Source of the DNA: Palsa-1392 sp963819975
GTDB lineage: Bacteria > Verrucomicrobiota > Verrucomicrobiia > Chthoniobacterales > UBA10450
Assembly: GCA_963819975.1 (NCBI GenBank)
Contig: CAWFYE010000019.1
Coordinates: forward strand, 130,838-194,837
Length of the DNA: 64,000 nucleotides
Direction of reading: 5' to 3'
Part shown: positions 45,262 through 53,341 of the stretch, in pieces
Position numbering within the stretch: the stretch's first letter is position 1
Layout: each line of letters starts with the position of its first letter
The notes under the pieces: model-generated
The model's database searches: none
What the model was told of the DNA's origin: nothing
The model's input: only the letters and a program-made list of their open reading frames with translations
Translations under genes and position numbers: made by a program

Positions 45262-45834
45262 CTAGAGCGGGCTGCGGGAGCGCGGCTCGCGGTCTTTCGT
45301 CGTCGCGGTGCTGGGTTGGGTGACGAACGGACCGCCTTCCATCGGCGCGGCCGAAGTGAAAGCGACGTCGGGCATGTCGCTGGGCAAGCCTTCCAAGGGA
45401 AATTCCTTGCGGAGCGGAAAGTAGGGATAGCCTTCCCACATCAGGATGCGCCGCAGGTCGGGGTGGTTAATGAAACGCAGACCCATCATGTCCCAAATCT
45501 CGCGCTCGTGCCAGTTGGCAGTCGGCCAGATGTCGGAGATGGTGTCGATCGTTGGATCTTCTTCGGAGACGCGCAGCTTAAGCCGGAGATGAATCGCCAT
45601 CGTCATCGAGTAAAGCTCGTAGACGACTTCGAAACGCGGTTCGGTGCCGAAGTTATCCACGCTCGCGATATCGACCAGGTAATCGAAGGAAAGTTCTTCC
45701 TTGCAGAATTTGGTCACTTCGCGGAGGTCGGCGCGGTCGATCACAAAAGTGGTCTCGCCGCGGAACTCGGTTCGCTCCCCGATCTTCGAGCCGAGGAATT
45801 TTCCCAACGAATTTAGAAGGTCAGGACCGGTCAT
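45262..45834 (-). CDS. nuoC: NADH-quinone oxidoreductase subunit C
   Basis: 190 residues from the ATG at 45834; a longer frame upstream lies within nuoB. It shows FDYLVDIASVDNFG, PTANWHEREIWDMMGLRF (the family's WxERExxDMxGI block) and RRILMWEGYPYFPLRKEFPL. The C-terminal 40 residues are a lineage-specific tail. It is a peripheral-arm subunit near the quinone site. It follows nuoB by 29 nt, but nuoD is not next. Confidence 0.94.
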   Translation of the reverse strand: MTGPDLLNSLGKFLGSKIGERTEFRGETTFVIDRADLREVTKFCKEELSFDYLVDIASVDNFGTEPRFEVVYELYSMTMAIHLRLKLRVSEEDPTIDTISDIWPTANWHEREIWDMMGLRFINHPDLRRILMWEGYPYFPLRKEFPLEGLPSDMPDVAFTSAAPMEGGPFVTQPSTATTKDREPRSRSPL

Positions 45835-45863
45835 GGAAGAAAGGAAGAAGGATGAAAAGGGGA

Positions 45864-46415
45864 TCAGCCGAGCGCTTTGACTCTGTCGACCAGGTCCTGT
45901 TTTTGTGAAATGAACGAACTCTCGCCGGCGATTTTTTCCTGCAGTTTCATGAGGCCGGCAATCAAGGCTTCGGGGCGGGGCGGGCAGCCGGATATATACA
46001 CATCGACTGGCAGGAGCTGATCGATGCCCTGGAGAACGGCGTAGGAGCGATACATCCCTCCGCTTGAGGCGCAGGCGCCCATTGCGATGACCCATTTGGG
46101 TTCAGGCATCTGGTCGTAGATGCGTTTGACAGCGAGCGCCATTTTGTAGGTCACAGTGCCGGCCACGATCATGACATCGCACTGGCGGGGCGAGAAACGC
46201 ATGACCTCGGCGCCGAAACGCGCGATGTCGAAACGGGCCGATGCGGTCGCCATCAACTCAATCGCGCAACAAGCCAGACCCATCGGCATCGGCCAAAGGG
46301 AATTCTTGCGCATCCAGTTCATCGCCGCGTCGAGGCGCGTGAAAATGACGTTGCCCTCGATCTTGGAATCGTAGGCGGCAGGAAGCGTTTCTTTCTCAGC
46401 GGTCACGGCGTCCAT
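45864..46415 (-). CDS. nuoB: NADH-quinone oxidoreductase subunit B
   Basis: 183 residues. It carries the N2 iron-sulfur ligands: the double cysteine in GLACCAIELM, one in VIAMGACASSGGMY and one in YISGCPPRPEALI. This subunit transfers electrons to quinone. Normally it lies between nuoA and nuoC-nuoD; here a sensor kinase gene replaces nuoA upstream, so nuoB-nuoC is an isolated pair. Confidence 0.96.
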   Translation of the reverse strand: MDAVTAEKETLPAAYDSKIEGNVIFTRLDAAMNWMRKNSLWPMPMGLACCAIELMATASARFDIARFGAEVMRFSPRQCDVMIVAGTVTYKMALAVKRIYDQMPEPKWVIAMGACASSGGMYRSYAVLQGIDQLLPVDVYISGCPPRPEALIAGLMKLQEKIAGESSFISQKQDLVDRVKALG

Positions 46416-46481
46416 CCCACGGACAAACTAAGGGGCCGCGTTCGTTCCGCAAGCCGATGTGAGGAGAGTCGCGGGGCCGAT

Positions 46482-48564
46482 TCAGCAGGCATCCTGCAAT
46501 TGGTAGGCGGGCTCGCAGCCGAGGCGACTCGCGGCGATCACGTCGCCGACGATCCGTCCGAGTTCCGAGGCTTCGTACGGTTTTACGATCACCCCTCGGA
46601 AACCAAAGTCTTCGTAGCGATTCATGGTCGCATCCATGGCGTAGCCGCTGGAGACGATCGCGGTCACCATCGGGTCGATGTCGATCAATTTCTTGAGCGC
46701 ATCCTTCCCGCCAATCCCGCCCGGGAGAGTGAGATCAAGAATCACAAGGTCGAAACGCCGGCCGCTGCCCAGTCCTTCCCGATAAAGTTCAATTCCCTGC
46801 AGAGCGGACTCCGCTCCCACCACTTCGTAGCCGGAACGGCTAAGGGTGATTTCAACGAGCGCGCGGATCGCCTCTTCGTCGTCAACCACCAAAATGCGGC
46901 CGGAGCCGTGCACCAACTCGGTCGAGGCCGGAACGGGCCTCGGCTTGTCTGCCACCGTTTCCACCGCCCTCACCCGGGCCGCAGGCAGATAGACAGTAAA
47001 GGTAGAACCGCAATGCAATTCCGATTCGATCGTGATCAAGCCGCGATGATTCTTGACGATCGAATAACTGGCGGCGAGCCCGAGCCCGTTTCCTTTGGGT
47101 TTGGTCGTAAAATAGGGATCGAAGATTTGCTTCAGAACCTTTTTCGGGATCCCAACACCTTCATCGCGGACCCGAATCCGGATGTAGTCGCCGGGTGCGA
47201 GGTCGGGCACGGATGGCGAAGTCGCGGGCGTGCATCGGAAATTTTCGCAATCGACATGCAGGGTGCCGCCCTCAGGCATGGCCTGGTCCGCATTCATGAC
47301 CAGGTTCGCCATCACCTGGCTGATCTGTCCCGGATCAAATTCCGCCGTCCAGAGATCGCGCGCGATGTAAAGCGCGCTGCGACTCGGCGAACCACGGAGA
47401 GAGAAGCTGACCGTTTCTTTGATCAGGCTGGAGATAGAACCGGTCTCTTTGATCGGCGCGCCGCCGCGGGCAACAGTGAGCAGCTGTTGGGCAAGATCGC
47501 GCGCCCGCAAGGCGGCGTCCTCGGCGTCCTCGTGTTGGTCGGTCATCTCGTCGTTAGGTGGGAGCAGCATGGCGGCGAGAGAAATCTTGCCGACGACCGA
47601 CGTGAGGAGATTGTTGAAGTCGTGCGCGATGCCGCCGGCGAGAAACCCGAGATGCTCGAGAGTTTGAGATTTCTTGGCCGCTGCGCTTCGCTTCAATGTC
47701 GGCGTTGCCGTATTCCGCGAGCCAAGTCTCGATATGCTCACGGATCAGTTTGATTTGCCTGACCGCGGCGGGCTCACTCGCCATCAGAACCGAGAGGTAG
47801 CCCTGGTAGGTGTAGAAATCCGATAACGCCCTCTTGTAGGATTCGATGAACGCCCGGTCGCCGGTCAAAATGTAGCCGCGGCCTTCCTTCTGGATGTCGG
47901 AGGCAGCGCGCTCCATTTTTGGGGTGAAATTGAGCACCTGGGTGGATTGCGCGGCCCATTCCTGCTCGCGCACCATGTGGTTCAACTCGATCAGTTCCTC
48001 GCGTTGGATGGCCTGGAGGATAACGCGAGCGCTGTCGAGTGGCTGAGCGTTAATCAGAACCTGGGTTGCCGATTGTTCGTCTTGATTCTGAAAACGAGAA
48101 GTTGATAACAATCTTTGTTTCAAACAGTTCAACACGATCTCACGCATTTTTAGGACGCGTATTCTTTGCTGGGAGTTGTCCGCCAGCACGCTCGTGTGCT
48201 CCTCGCTGTGTTTCAAAAGGAGCTCTTGAAACTGGGCAGAGCTTTCCAAGTATGTTCCTGTCCTGGTCAGGAGATGGCCGCGATACGCGTTCTCAAGCGC
48301 CGAGAGATCGTTCTCGACCACGTTGCTCAATCTCATGACCTCGATCGTGTGCGCGCGAAGCTCGGCTCGTTTTTGCGTGCGCAAAGTGACGACGATGCAG
48401 GTGACAGCGAGCACAACGATGACCAAGGCGCCAACAGCCGTACCAACCAGAAGTTTGATCTGGAAAAGTTCCGGGCTGAAGAGCCACTCGAAGCCGCGGC
48501 GCAGAACGCCCCGCTGTTTCCCGAGGGCAGTCCTGGATTGAACAGGAGTTGAAACGGGAACCAT
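46482..48564 (-). pseudogene. Hybrid histidine kinase with CHASE3-like sensor, split by a frameshift
   Basis: The first frame (ATG at 48564) has a membrane helix (about residues 38-60), a CHASE3-like helical sensor (ENAYRGHLLTRTGTYLESS, then GYILTGDRAFIESY) and a second helical end. At about 47690 the kinase continues in another frame: HLGFLAGGIAHDFNNLL (H-box), DEGVGIPKKVLKQIFDPYF and GNGLGLAASYSI (ATP-binding), then a receiver domain ILVVDDEEAIRALVEITLS with phospho-acceptor in VILDLTLPGG. Both frames share the sequence around EAKRS/LKRSAAAKK, as if one base were gained or lost. It may be a pseudogene, a sequencing error, or two overlapping proteins. Confidence 0.65.
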
Positions 48565-48629
48565 CTCGGCTTCCCCCAAAGCATTTTTTCTGCCAAAAGT
48601 GGATGGGAAATTCCCCCCGGCAAAGCCTT

Positions 48630-49406
48630 CTAGTAGCGCACCCTAACGAGTGTGAGCCCCTCGGCCGGAGCAACCAGCCGGGGCTCTGCGGGGGCGCCGT
48701 CCGCGAGGCGCTCACGAATTTCGCGGACCGTTGTCTTCCCGAGCGCGGCACGAACGATCGCACCCACCATCAGGCGCACCATCTTGTAGAGGAATCCGTC
48801 ACCGTCGAATTCGATCGTCGTGACGCTTGTCGTGCGCTGCACGCGCACCCGCCGAATCGTGCGGATGGTGGATTCCACCGGATGCCCGCGATTGGCCGCG
48901 AACCCGGCGAAGTTGTGACGCCCGAGGAAAGCGCGAGCCGCGGCGCGGAATATTTTATCGTTGAGCGGTCCGCTCACGTGCCAGGCGCGGCCGATTTCAA
49001 ACGGCGAGAGCACGGGAGTCGTTGCGATCCGGTATCGATAGACTTTGCCCCGGGCCGAAAAACGGGCGTGAAAAGTGTGCGGGACAAACTTGGCGCGCCA
49101 GACACGGACCTGCGGCGGAAGCGAGGCATTCAGCGCCGAAAGAAGAACGGCTGGCGCGAGTCGCGTCGGTGGCAGATCGACATGCGCGCATTGTCCAAGC
49201 GCGTGCACGCCGGCATCGGTCCGGCCTGCGCCGTGAACGCGGATTTTCTCGGCGGTGACCTGGAGCAAAGCGGATTCGAGGCGGGACTGGATGGTGTCGC
49301 CGCGAGCCTGGATTTGCCAGCCGGAGAACCCGGCGCCGTCATAAGCGACGAACAATTGCAGGCGCCGGATAGGGGCGGATTGCAAAATCCGCTTGTCGTT
49401 AGGCAA
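48630..49406 (-). CDS. truA: tRNA pseudouridine synthase A
   Basis: 258 residues. LFVAYDGAGFSGWQIQ, the catalytic HGAGRTDAGVHALGQ (Asp), and FHARFSARGKVYRYRI identify TruA, which makes pseudouridine 38-40 in tRNA anticodon stems. The apparent start is TTG at 49404-49406, overlapping the ruvX stop by 8 nt; no ATG or GTG lies nearby before the conserved core. The TTG is immediately followed by a CCTAACG motif copy. Confidence 0.93.
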   Translation of the reverse strand: MPNDKRILQSAPIRRLQLFVAYDGAGFSGWQIQARGDTIQSRLESALLQVTAEKIRVHGAGRTDAGVHALGQCAHVDLPPTRLAPAVLLSALNASLPPQVRVWRAKFVPHTFHARFSARGKVYRYRIATTPVLSPFEIGRAWHVSGPLNDKIFRAAARAFLGRHNFAGFAANRGHPVESTIRTIRRVRVQRTTSVTTIEFDGDGFLYKMVRLMVGAIVRAALGKTTVREIRERLADGAPAEPRLVAPAEGLTLVRVRY

Positions 49407-49848
49407 AGGGATTCGGCTCGAAGCCGCCCTGGTTGGAAACCAAGCTGTCGAGATAACTCTGCAGGAGCATCTGCGCCGCCACCTGGTCGATGTAGCCGCG
49501 GCTTTGCCGAACGGATTTACCGGCTTCCTGCAAGGCGCGCTGGGCCGCGACGGTCGAGAGCCGCTCGTCCCAGGTGCGCACGCCGCAGCTCACTTTCGCC
49601 TTCAATTTTTCCGCGAACCCGTTCGCTTCCTCGGCCGAGGCGCCCACGCTTCCGTTCATATGCCTGGGCAGGCCGACCACGATCAGTTCGACATTTTTTT
49701 CCCGCACGAGGGCCGCGATCCGCGCCGCCGGATCGGCCACTTTCGCGACGACGATCGTCTCGGTTGGGTGCGCGAGCATTTGCAATTCGTCGGAGAGCGC
49801 GACCCCGATCCGCGCCGTACCGTAATCGATTCCCATGATCCGTTTCAT
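49399..49848 (-). CDS. Putative pre-16S rRNA nuclease / RuvX (YqgF)
   Basis: 149 residues of RNase H fold. IMGIDYGTARIGVALSDEL carries the catalytic Asp, VVGLPRHMNGSVG and WDERLSTVAAQRALQEAG the next acidic residue, and YIDQVAAQMLLQSYLD the last. This is the YqgF/RuvX family, linked to 16S rRNA 5' maturation. Its TAA stop is inside a motif copy (49397-49403). It sits 17 nt after manC. Confidence 0.93.
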   Translation of the reverse strand: MKRIMGIDYGTARIGVALSDELQMLAHPTETIVVAKVADPAARIAALVREKNVELIVVGLPRHMNGSVGASAEEANGFAEKLKAKVSCGVRTWDERLSTVAAQRALQEAGKSVRQSRGYIDQVAAQMLLQSYLDSLVSNQGGFEPNPFA

Positions 49849-49865
49849 TTGTTAGGCGCTTTCGC

Positions 49866-50939
49866 TTACTGCAATTCGGGCGGCAGCTTGCCGACCAGGT
49901 GCTTGATCTTTTCCGCCTCGCGCCGGTTGCAAATCAGGATGGTGTCGTTAGTCCGAACGACGATCAGGTTGTGAACCCCGAGGAGGGCGACCTTGGTTGG
50001 TTTGTCGCTGAAGACGATGTTGTTGCTCGCCTGCAAAGTGGTTAGCTCGCAGTTTGCGGCGTTCGCGCTCTCGTCCTTCGGCAGATAAGACGCCACTGCG
50101 CGCCAGCCGCCCACATCGTCCCAATCGAAACTTGCCTCCACCATCAGGACGCGATCGGCTTTTTCCATGATCGCATAGTCGAAGGAGATCATCGGCAATC
50201 CGGCGAAGCGGCTGTTGATGGCGCGCTCCCAGTTTCCGGGAGAGAGGAGTTGCGAAATGAAATCCGCCAGATCGGGCGCGTGGCGGTTGAATTCGCTCAG
50301 GACGGTCGGGACCGACCAGACAAACATTCCGGCGTTCCAGCGGAAGTTACCGCTCCGGACGAAAGCGTCGGCCAGTTCGGCGTCTGGCTTTTCGCGAAAG
50401 CGAACGACTCGAAATATGTCGTTAGGCGAGGACGGTTCTTTCAAGCGCGCGAGTGCACCCTGTTCGATGTAGCCAAATCCCGGGCAAGCCCAGGTCGGCT
50501 TGATTCCGATTGTCACGAGCGAACCGGTTTCTTCGGCGGCGCGGGCCGCAGTCTGCATCGTTTCCTGAAAGGCGGCGCGATCCTTGATCACGTGATCGGC
50601 CGGCAACACCATCATGGTCGCGCGATGCTCGCGCGCCGCGACCCAGGCGGTGGCCAGGGCGACCGCGGCCGCGGTGTCGCGCTTGGCCGGCTCGGTCACG
50701 ATGTTTTCCGCCGGCAGATCGGGGAGCAATTCCCGGACGGCTTTTTCCTGGTCGACATTCGTTAGAATGAGGATGCGTTCGCTCGGGACCAACCCCTCGA
50801 GCCGATCGATTGTGTCCTCGAGGAGGGTCTTGTCCGAGACCAGCTTCAACAATTGCTTGGGCCGCGCGCGCCGGCTCAGCGGCCAGAAACGTTCGCCACT
50901 GCCGCCGGCCAGGATGAGCGCATAAAGCGGTTTGATCAT
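49866..50939 (-). CDS. Mannose-1-phosphate guanylyltransferase
   Basis: 357 residues, the single-function length without the phosphomannose isomerase domain of long ManC proteins. ALILAGGSGERFWPLSRR followed by PKQLL is the nucleotidyltransferase signature; PADHVIKDRAAFQ and GPxG-like FRWNAGMFVW, DYAIMEKADRV are typical of GMP family members. It makes GDP-mannose for surface glycans. It begins a - strand series manC-ruvX-truA-kinase. Confidence 0.93.
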   Translation of the reverse strand: MIKPLYALILAGGSGERFWPLSRRARPKQLLKLVSDKTLLEDTIDRLEGLVPSERILILTNVDQEKAVRELLPDLPAENIVTEPAKRDTAAAVALATAWVAAREHRATMMVLPADHVIKDRAAFQETMQTAARAAEETGSLVTIGIKPTWACPGFGYIEQGALARLKEPSSPNDIFRVVRFREKPDAELADAFVRSGNFRWNAGMFVWSVPTVLSEFNRHAPDLADFISQLLSPGNWERAINSRFAGLPMISFDYAIMEKADRVLMVEASFDWDDVGGWRAVASYLPKDESANAANCELTTLQASNNIVFSDKPTKVALLGVHNLIVVRTNDTILICNRREAEKIKHLVGKLPPELQ

Positions 50940-51014
50940 TGGGAAAGTTGGTTTGAGCCGGTCAAAAGTTTTTCCCGTTTCCTTTTTTCGCTGCGGGAAG
51001 TATAAGGTTAGGCG

Positions 51015-51317
51015 ATGTCAATTTCGTTATCCATTCCAAAAACGGCGGAGGCCCTGCCCTTGGACGGATTGCTCACGCTGACCCGGACCGCCTTTGGTCT
51101 AGGCGTGGGAATGCTGGTCGCGGAGCGTCTTAATCGCCCGGCGCGCCAGGCGACCGCTATCGCTCTGGTTTCAGTCGCGACGCTGGCCGTGATTCCGTTG
51201 CTTGTGAAGATGGCCCTGGAGCGAATCAATCGTCCGGAAAGCGAGCGCGGCATGCGGCGCCGGCTGATTTCGATTCGAAGCGCTTCCGGCTACGGATCCG
51301 AGCATGACATCTTTTGA
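51015..51317 (+). CDS. Small membrane protein, unknown
   Basis: 100 residues. Two hydrophobic segments (about 19-36 and 44-63) bracket RLNRPARQ, and the C-terminus is basic (ESERGMRRRLISIRSASGYG). No family recognised. It diverges from manC with a 75-bp gap and is followed by the repeat element at 51326. Coding status is supported by clean hydrophobic periodicity but by nothing else. Confidence 0.55.
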   Translation: MSISLSIPKTAEALPLDGLLTLTRTAFGLGVGMLVAERLNRPARQATAIALVSVATLAVIPLLVKMALERINRPESERGMRRRLISIRSASGYGSEHDIF

Positions 51318-51325
51318 GGCGGCAG

Positions 51326-51420
51326 TGTAGACGTTTCGCTCTGCGAAACGCGGGCGTCCGTGTCGCCGGCCGAATCCACCGCCGAATCGCACCGCTGCGG
51401 CCGGCACGGCCGCCTCTACA
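51326..51420. repeat. REP/BIME-like mosaic element
   Basis: The left end (TGTAGACGTTTCGCTCTGCG... ) matches the left arm of the 15241-15378 element with two compensating changes (T and A in place of C and G) that keep the hairpin TTTCGC-TCT-GCGAAA. The right end is the inverse of a different module, GGCGGCCGTGCCGGCC, again closing with TCTACA. So TGTAGA...TCTACA bound a unit whose two arms are swapped between copies. It lies between the small membrane gene and the carboxylase gene. Confidence 0.75.
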
Positions 51421-51460
51421 CCTTGCCCGAATCGATTTCTCGAAGTAAGCGTGCACTTCC

Positions 51461-53095
51461 ATGACATCGCGCGCCGACTCCGCTACCCGCACCGCCCTTC
51501 GCGAAAGATGCGAAGCCATTCTCCGCGAGGAGGAAATTCTCCGCGAAGGCGGCGGCAAAGTCGGCCAGGACCGGCAACGCAAAAGAGGCCGCCTTCCGGC
51601 CCGCGAACGGATCCAGCTCCTGCTCGATAAGGGCTCTGATTTTTTCGAGATCGGTCTCTGGGCCGCTTACAAAATGTACGAGCAGTGGGGCAGCGTCCCG
51701 GCCGCCGGCGCGGTCGTGGGCATCGGACAGGTCGCGGGCATCCCGTGCATGATCATCGCCAACGATGCGACCGTGAAAGCGGGCGCCTTCTTTCCCCAGA
51801 CCGCGAAGAAGCTCATCCGATCCCAGCGGATCGCATTCGAGTCCGCGCTCCCGATTATTTACCTGGTCGATTCCTCCGGCGTCTTCCTCCCGATGCAGGA
51901 CGAAATTTTCCCCGACGAAGACGACTTCGGCCGGATCTTTCGCAACAACTCCGTCATCTCCGCCGCCGGCATTCCGCAGTTTGCCGCCATCATGGGGAAC
52001 TGCGTCGCGGGCGGCGCCTACCTGCCGGTCCTCTGCGACAAAGTGCTCATGACCGAAGGCAGCGGGCTATATCTCGCCGGCCCGTCGTTGGTCCAGGCCG
52101 CCATCGGGCAGATCGTCGACGCCGAAGAACTCGGCGGCGCGCAGATGCACGCCGAAGTCAGCGGCACCGTAGACTTTTACGAGAAGGACGATCCCGCCTG
52201 TCTGAAACGCATTCGCTCACTCGTCGCGCATCTCCCGGAAGCCGAAGCCGCGAAGTCGAATGACACGAAAAAGAAATTCGCCGGCCCCGCGAAAAAGCCG
52301 GACGCGGTCTACGACTTGATCGGCCTTGATGGCCAGAAACAATACGACGCGCGCGATCTGCTCGCCTCGATCATCGACGCCGATTCGCTCGACGAATACA
52401 AGGCCGACTACGGCAAAACGCTCGTCACGACTTACGCGCGCATCGGCGGGCGCTCCGTCGGGATCGTGGCCAACCAACGCCACCAGGTGCGAACGAAGAA
52501 GGCCGGCATCCAAATGGGCGGCGTCATCTATTCCGACAGCGCCGACAAAGCCGCGCGCTTCGTCATGGATTGCAATCAAACCGGTTTGCCGATCATCTTT
52601 TTTCAGGACGTGACCGGTTTCATGGTCGGGCGCGACGCCGAACAGAGCGGCATCATCCGGAGCGGCGCGAAGCTGGTCAACGCCGTCAGCAATTCCATCG
52701 TGCCCAAAATCACTATGGTGGTCGGCGGCTCGTTTGGCGCCGGCAACTACGCGCTCTGCGGCCGGGCCTACGATCCGCGCTTCATCCTCGCCTGGCCCAA
52801 TGCGCGCTACGCCGTGATGGGCGCGGCCCAGGCCTCCGACACCGTATTCTCCGTCCTCGCGAAATCGCGCGAGCGCGGCGACAAGAAAGCGTCGGCCGAA
52901 GAGCTGGAGCAATTGCGCGCCAAGGTGAAAGAAACCTACGAAGAGCAGACCGACATCCGCTATGGGGCGGCGCGCGGCTGGCTCGACGCCATCATCCAGC
53001 CGCATGAGACGCGCGATGTGCTCCTAAAGTTATTAAGCTACGTCTCCCGTCCGATGCCGAAAGCCCACTTCCACATGGGCGTGGTCCAGACCTAG
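51461..53095 (+). CDS. Acyl-CoA carboxylase carboxyltransferase (beta) subunit
   Basis: 544 residues with both crotonase-fold halves: N-terminal GIPCMIIANDATVKAGAFF, CVAGGAYLPVLCDKVLM, SGTVDFYEKDDPACL; C-terminal QDVTGFMVGRDAEQSGII and VVGGSFGAGNYALCGRAYD. These match propionyl-/methylcrotonyl-/geranyl-CoA carboxylase beta chains. No biotin carboxylase subunit is adjacent, so its partner and acyl-CoA are unknown. A 7-bp stem with GAA loop begins at its stop codon. Confidence 0.92.
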   Translation: MTSRADSATRTALRERCEAILREEEILREGGGKVGQDRQRKRGRLPARERIQLLLDKGSDFFEIGLWAAYKMYEQWGSVPAAGAVVGIGQVAGIPCMIIANDATVKAGAFFPQTAKKLIRSQRIAFESALPIIYLVDSSGVFLPMQDEIFPDEDDFGRIFRNNSVISAAGIPQFAAIMGNCVAGGAYLPVLCDKVLMTEGSGLYLAGPSLVQAAIGQIVDAEELGGAQMHAEVSGTVDFYEKDDPACLKRIRSLVAHLPEAEAAKSNDTKKKFAGPAKKPDAVYDLIGLDGQKQYDARDLLASIIDADSLDEYKADYGKTLVTTYARIGGRSVGIVANQRHQVRTKKAGIQMGGVIYSDSADKAARFVMDCNQTGLPIIFFQDVTGFMVGRDAEQSGIIRSGAKLVNAVSNSIVPKITMVVGGSFGAGNYALCGRAYDPRFILAWPNARYAVMGAAQASDTVFSVLAKSRERGDKKASAEELEQLRAKVKETYEEQTDIRYGAARGWLDAIIQPHETRDVLLKLLSYVSRPMPKAHFHMGVVQT

Positions 53096-53200
53096 CGCGG
53101 CGAAGCCGCGCGGTTCTTGGTCAATGGTTGCTGGTTAATTGTGGCAGCCACAGACCGACCGGAGCTCAGCTTTAGAGGCGGCCGTGTCGGCCGCAGCCGC
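53095..53200. repeat. Hairpin, 7-bp-period array and half REP-like element
   Basis: Three pieces in a row after the carboxylase stop. GCGCGGC-GAA-GCCGCGC (53095-53111) is a perfect hairpin. 53112-53139 reads as heptads GGTTCTT, GGTCAAT, GGTTGCT, GGTTAAT. 53171-53200 matches the GGCGGCC arm of the 51326-51420 element (about 26 of 30 positions). 53201-53341 has nothing I can assign. A similar palindrome-plus-heptad unit recurs at 54781-54830. Confidence 0.65.
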
Positions 53201-53341
53201 CCGTTCCCAGAGTTTTGAATCAGGAAAGCAGGAACTCAGGAAAAGGATAAATCCTGGAGGGAAGCGCGCCGCCTCCTCGCGAAAGTGTTCGCAGTCGCTT
53301 CCGCGTCGCCGGCGGCGCGATGGCCGAGAACAAGCGACCCT

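Noticed and set aside
46500..47753. 417-residue + strand frame opposite the histidine kinase
   Set aside because: Antisense shadow; the kinase H-box, ATP-binding and receiver motifs are on the - strand.
1991..50426. Reading the CGTTAGG motif as a Chi- or KOPS-like strand-polar signal
   Set aside because: Orientations are balanced (22 versus 21 overall) and mixed along the window, unlike the strong strand bias of Chi or KOPS, unless the window spans an origin or terminus, for which there is no sign.
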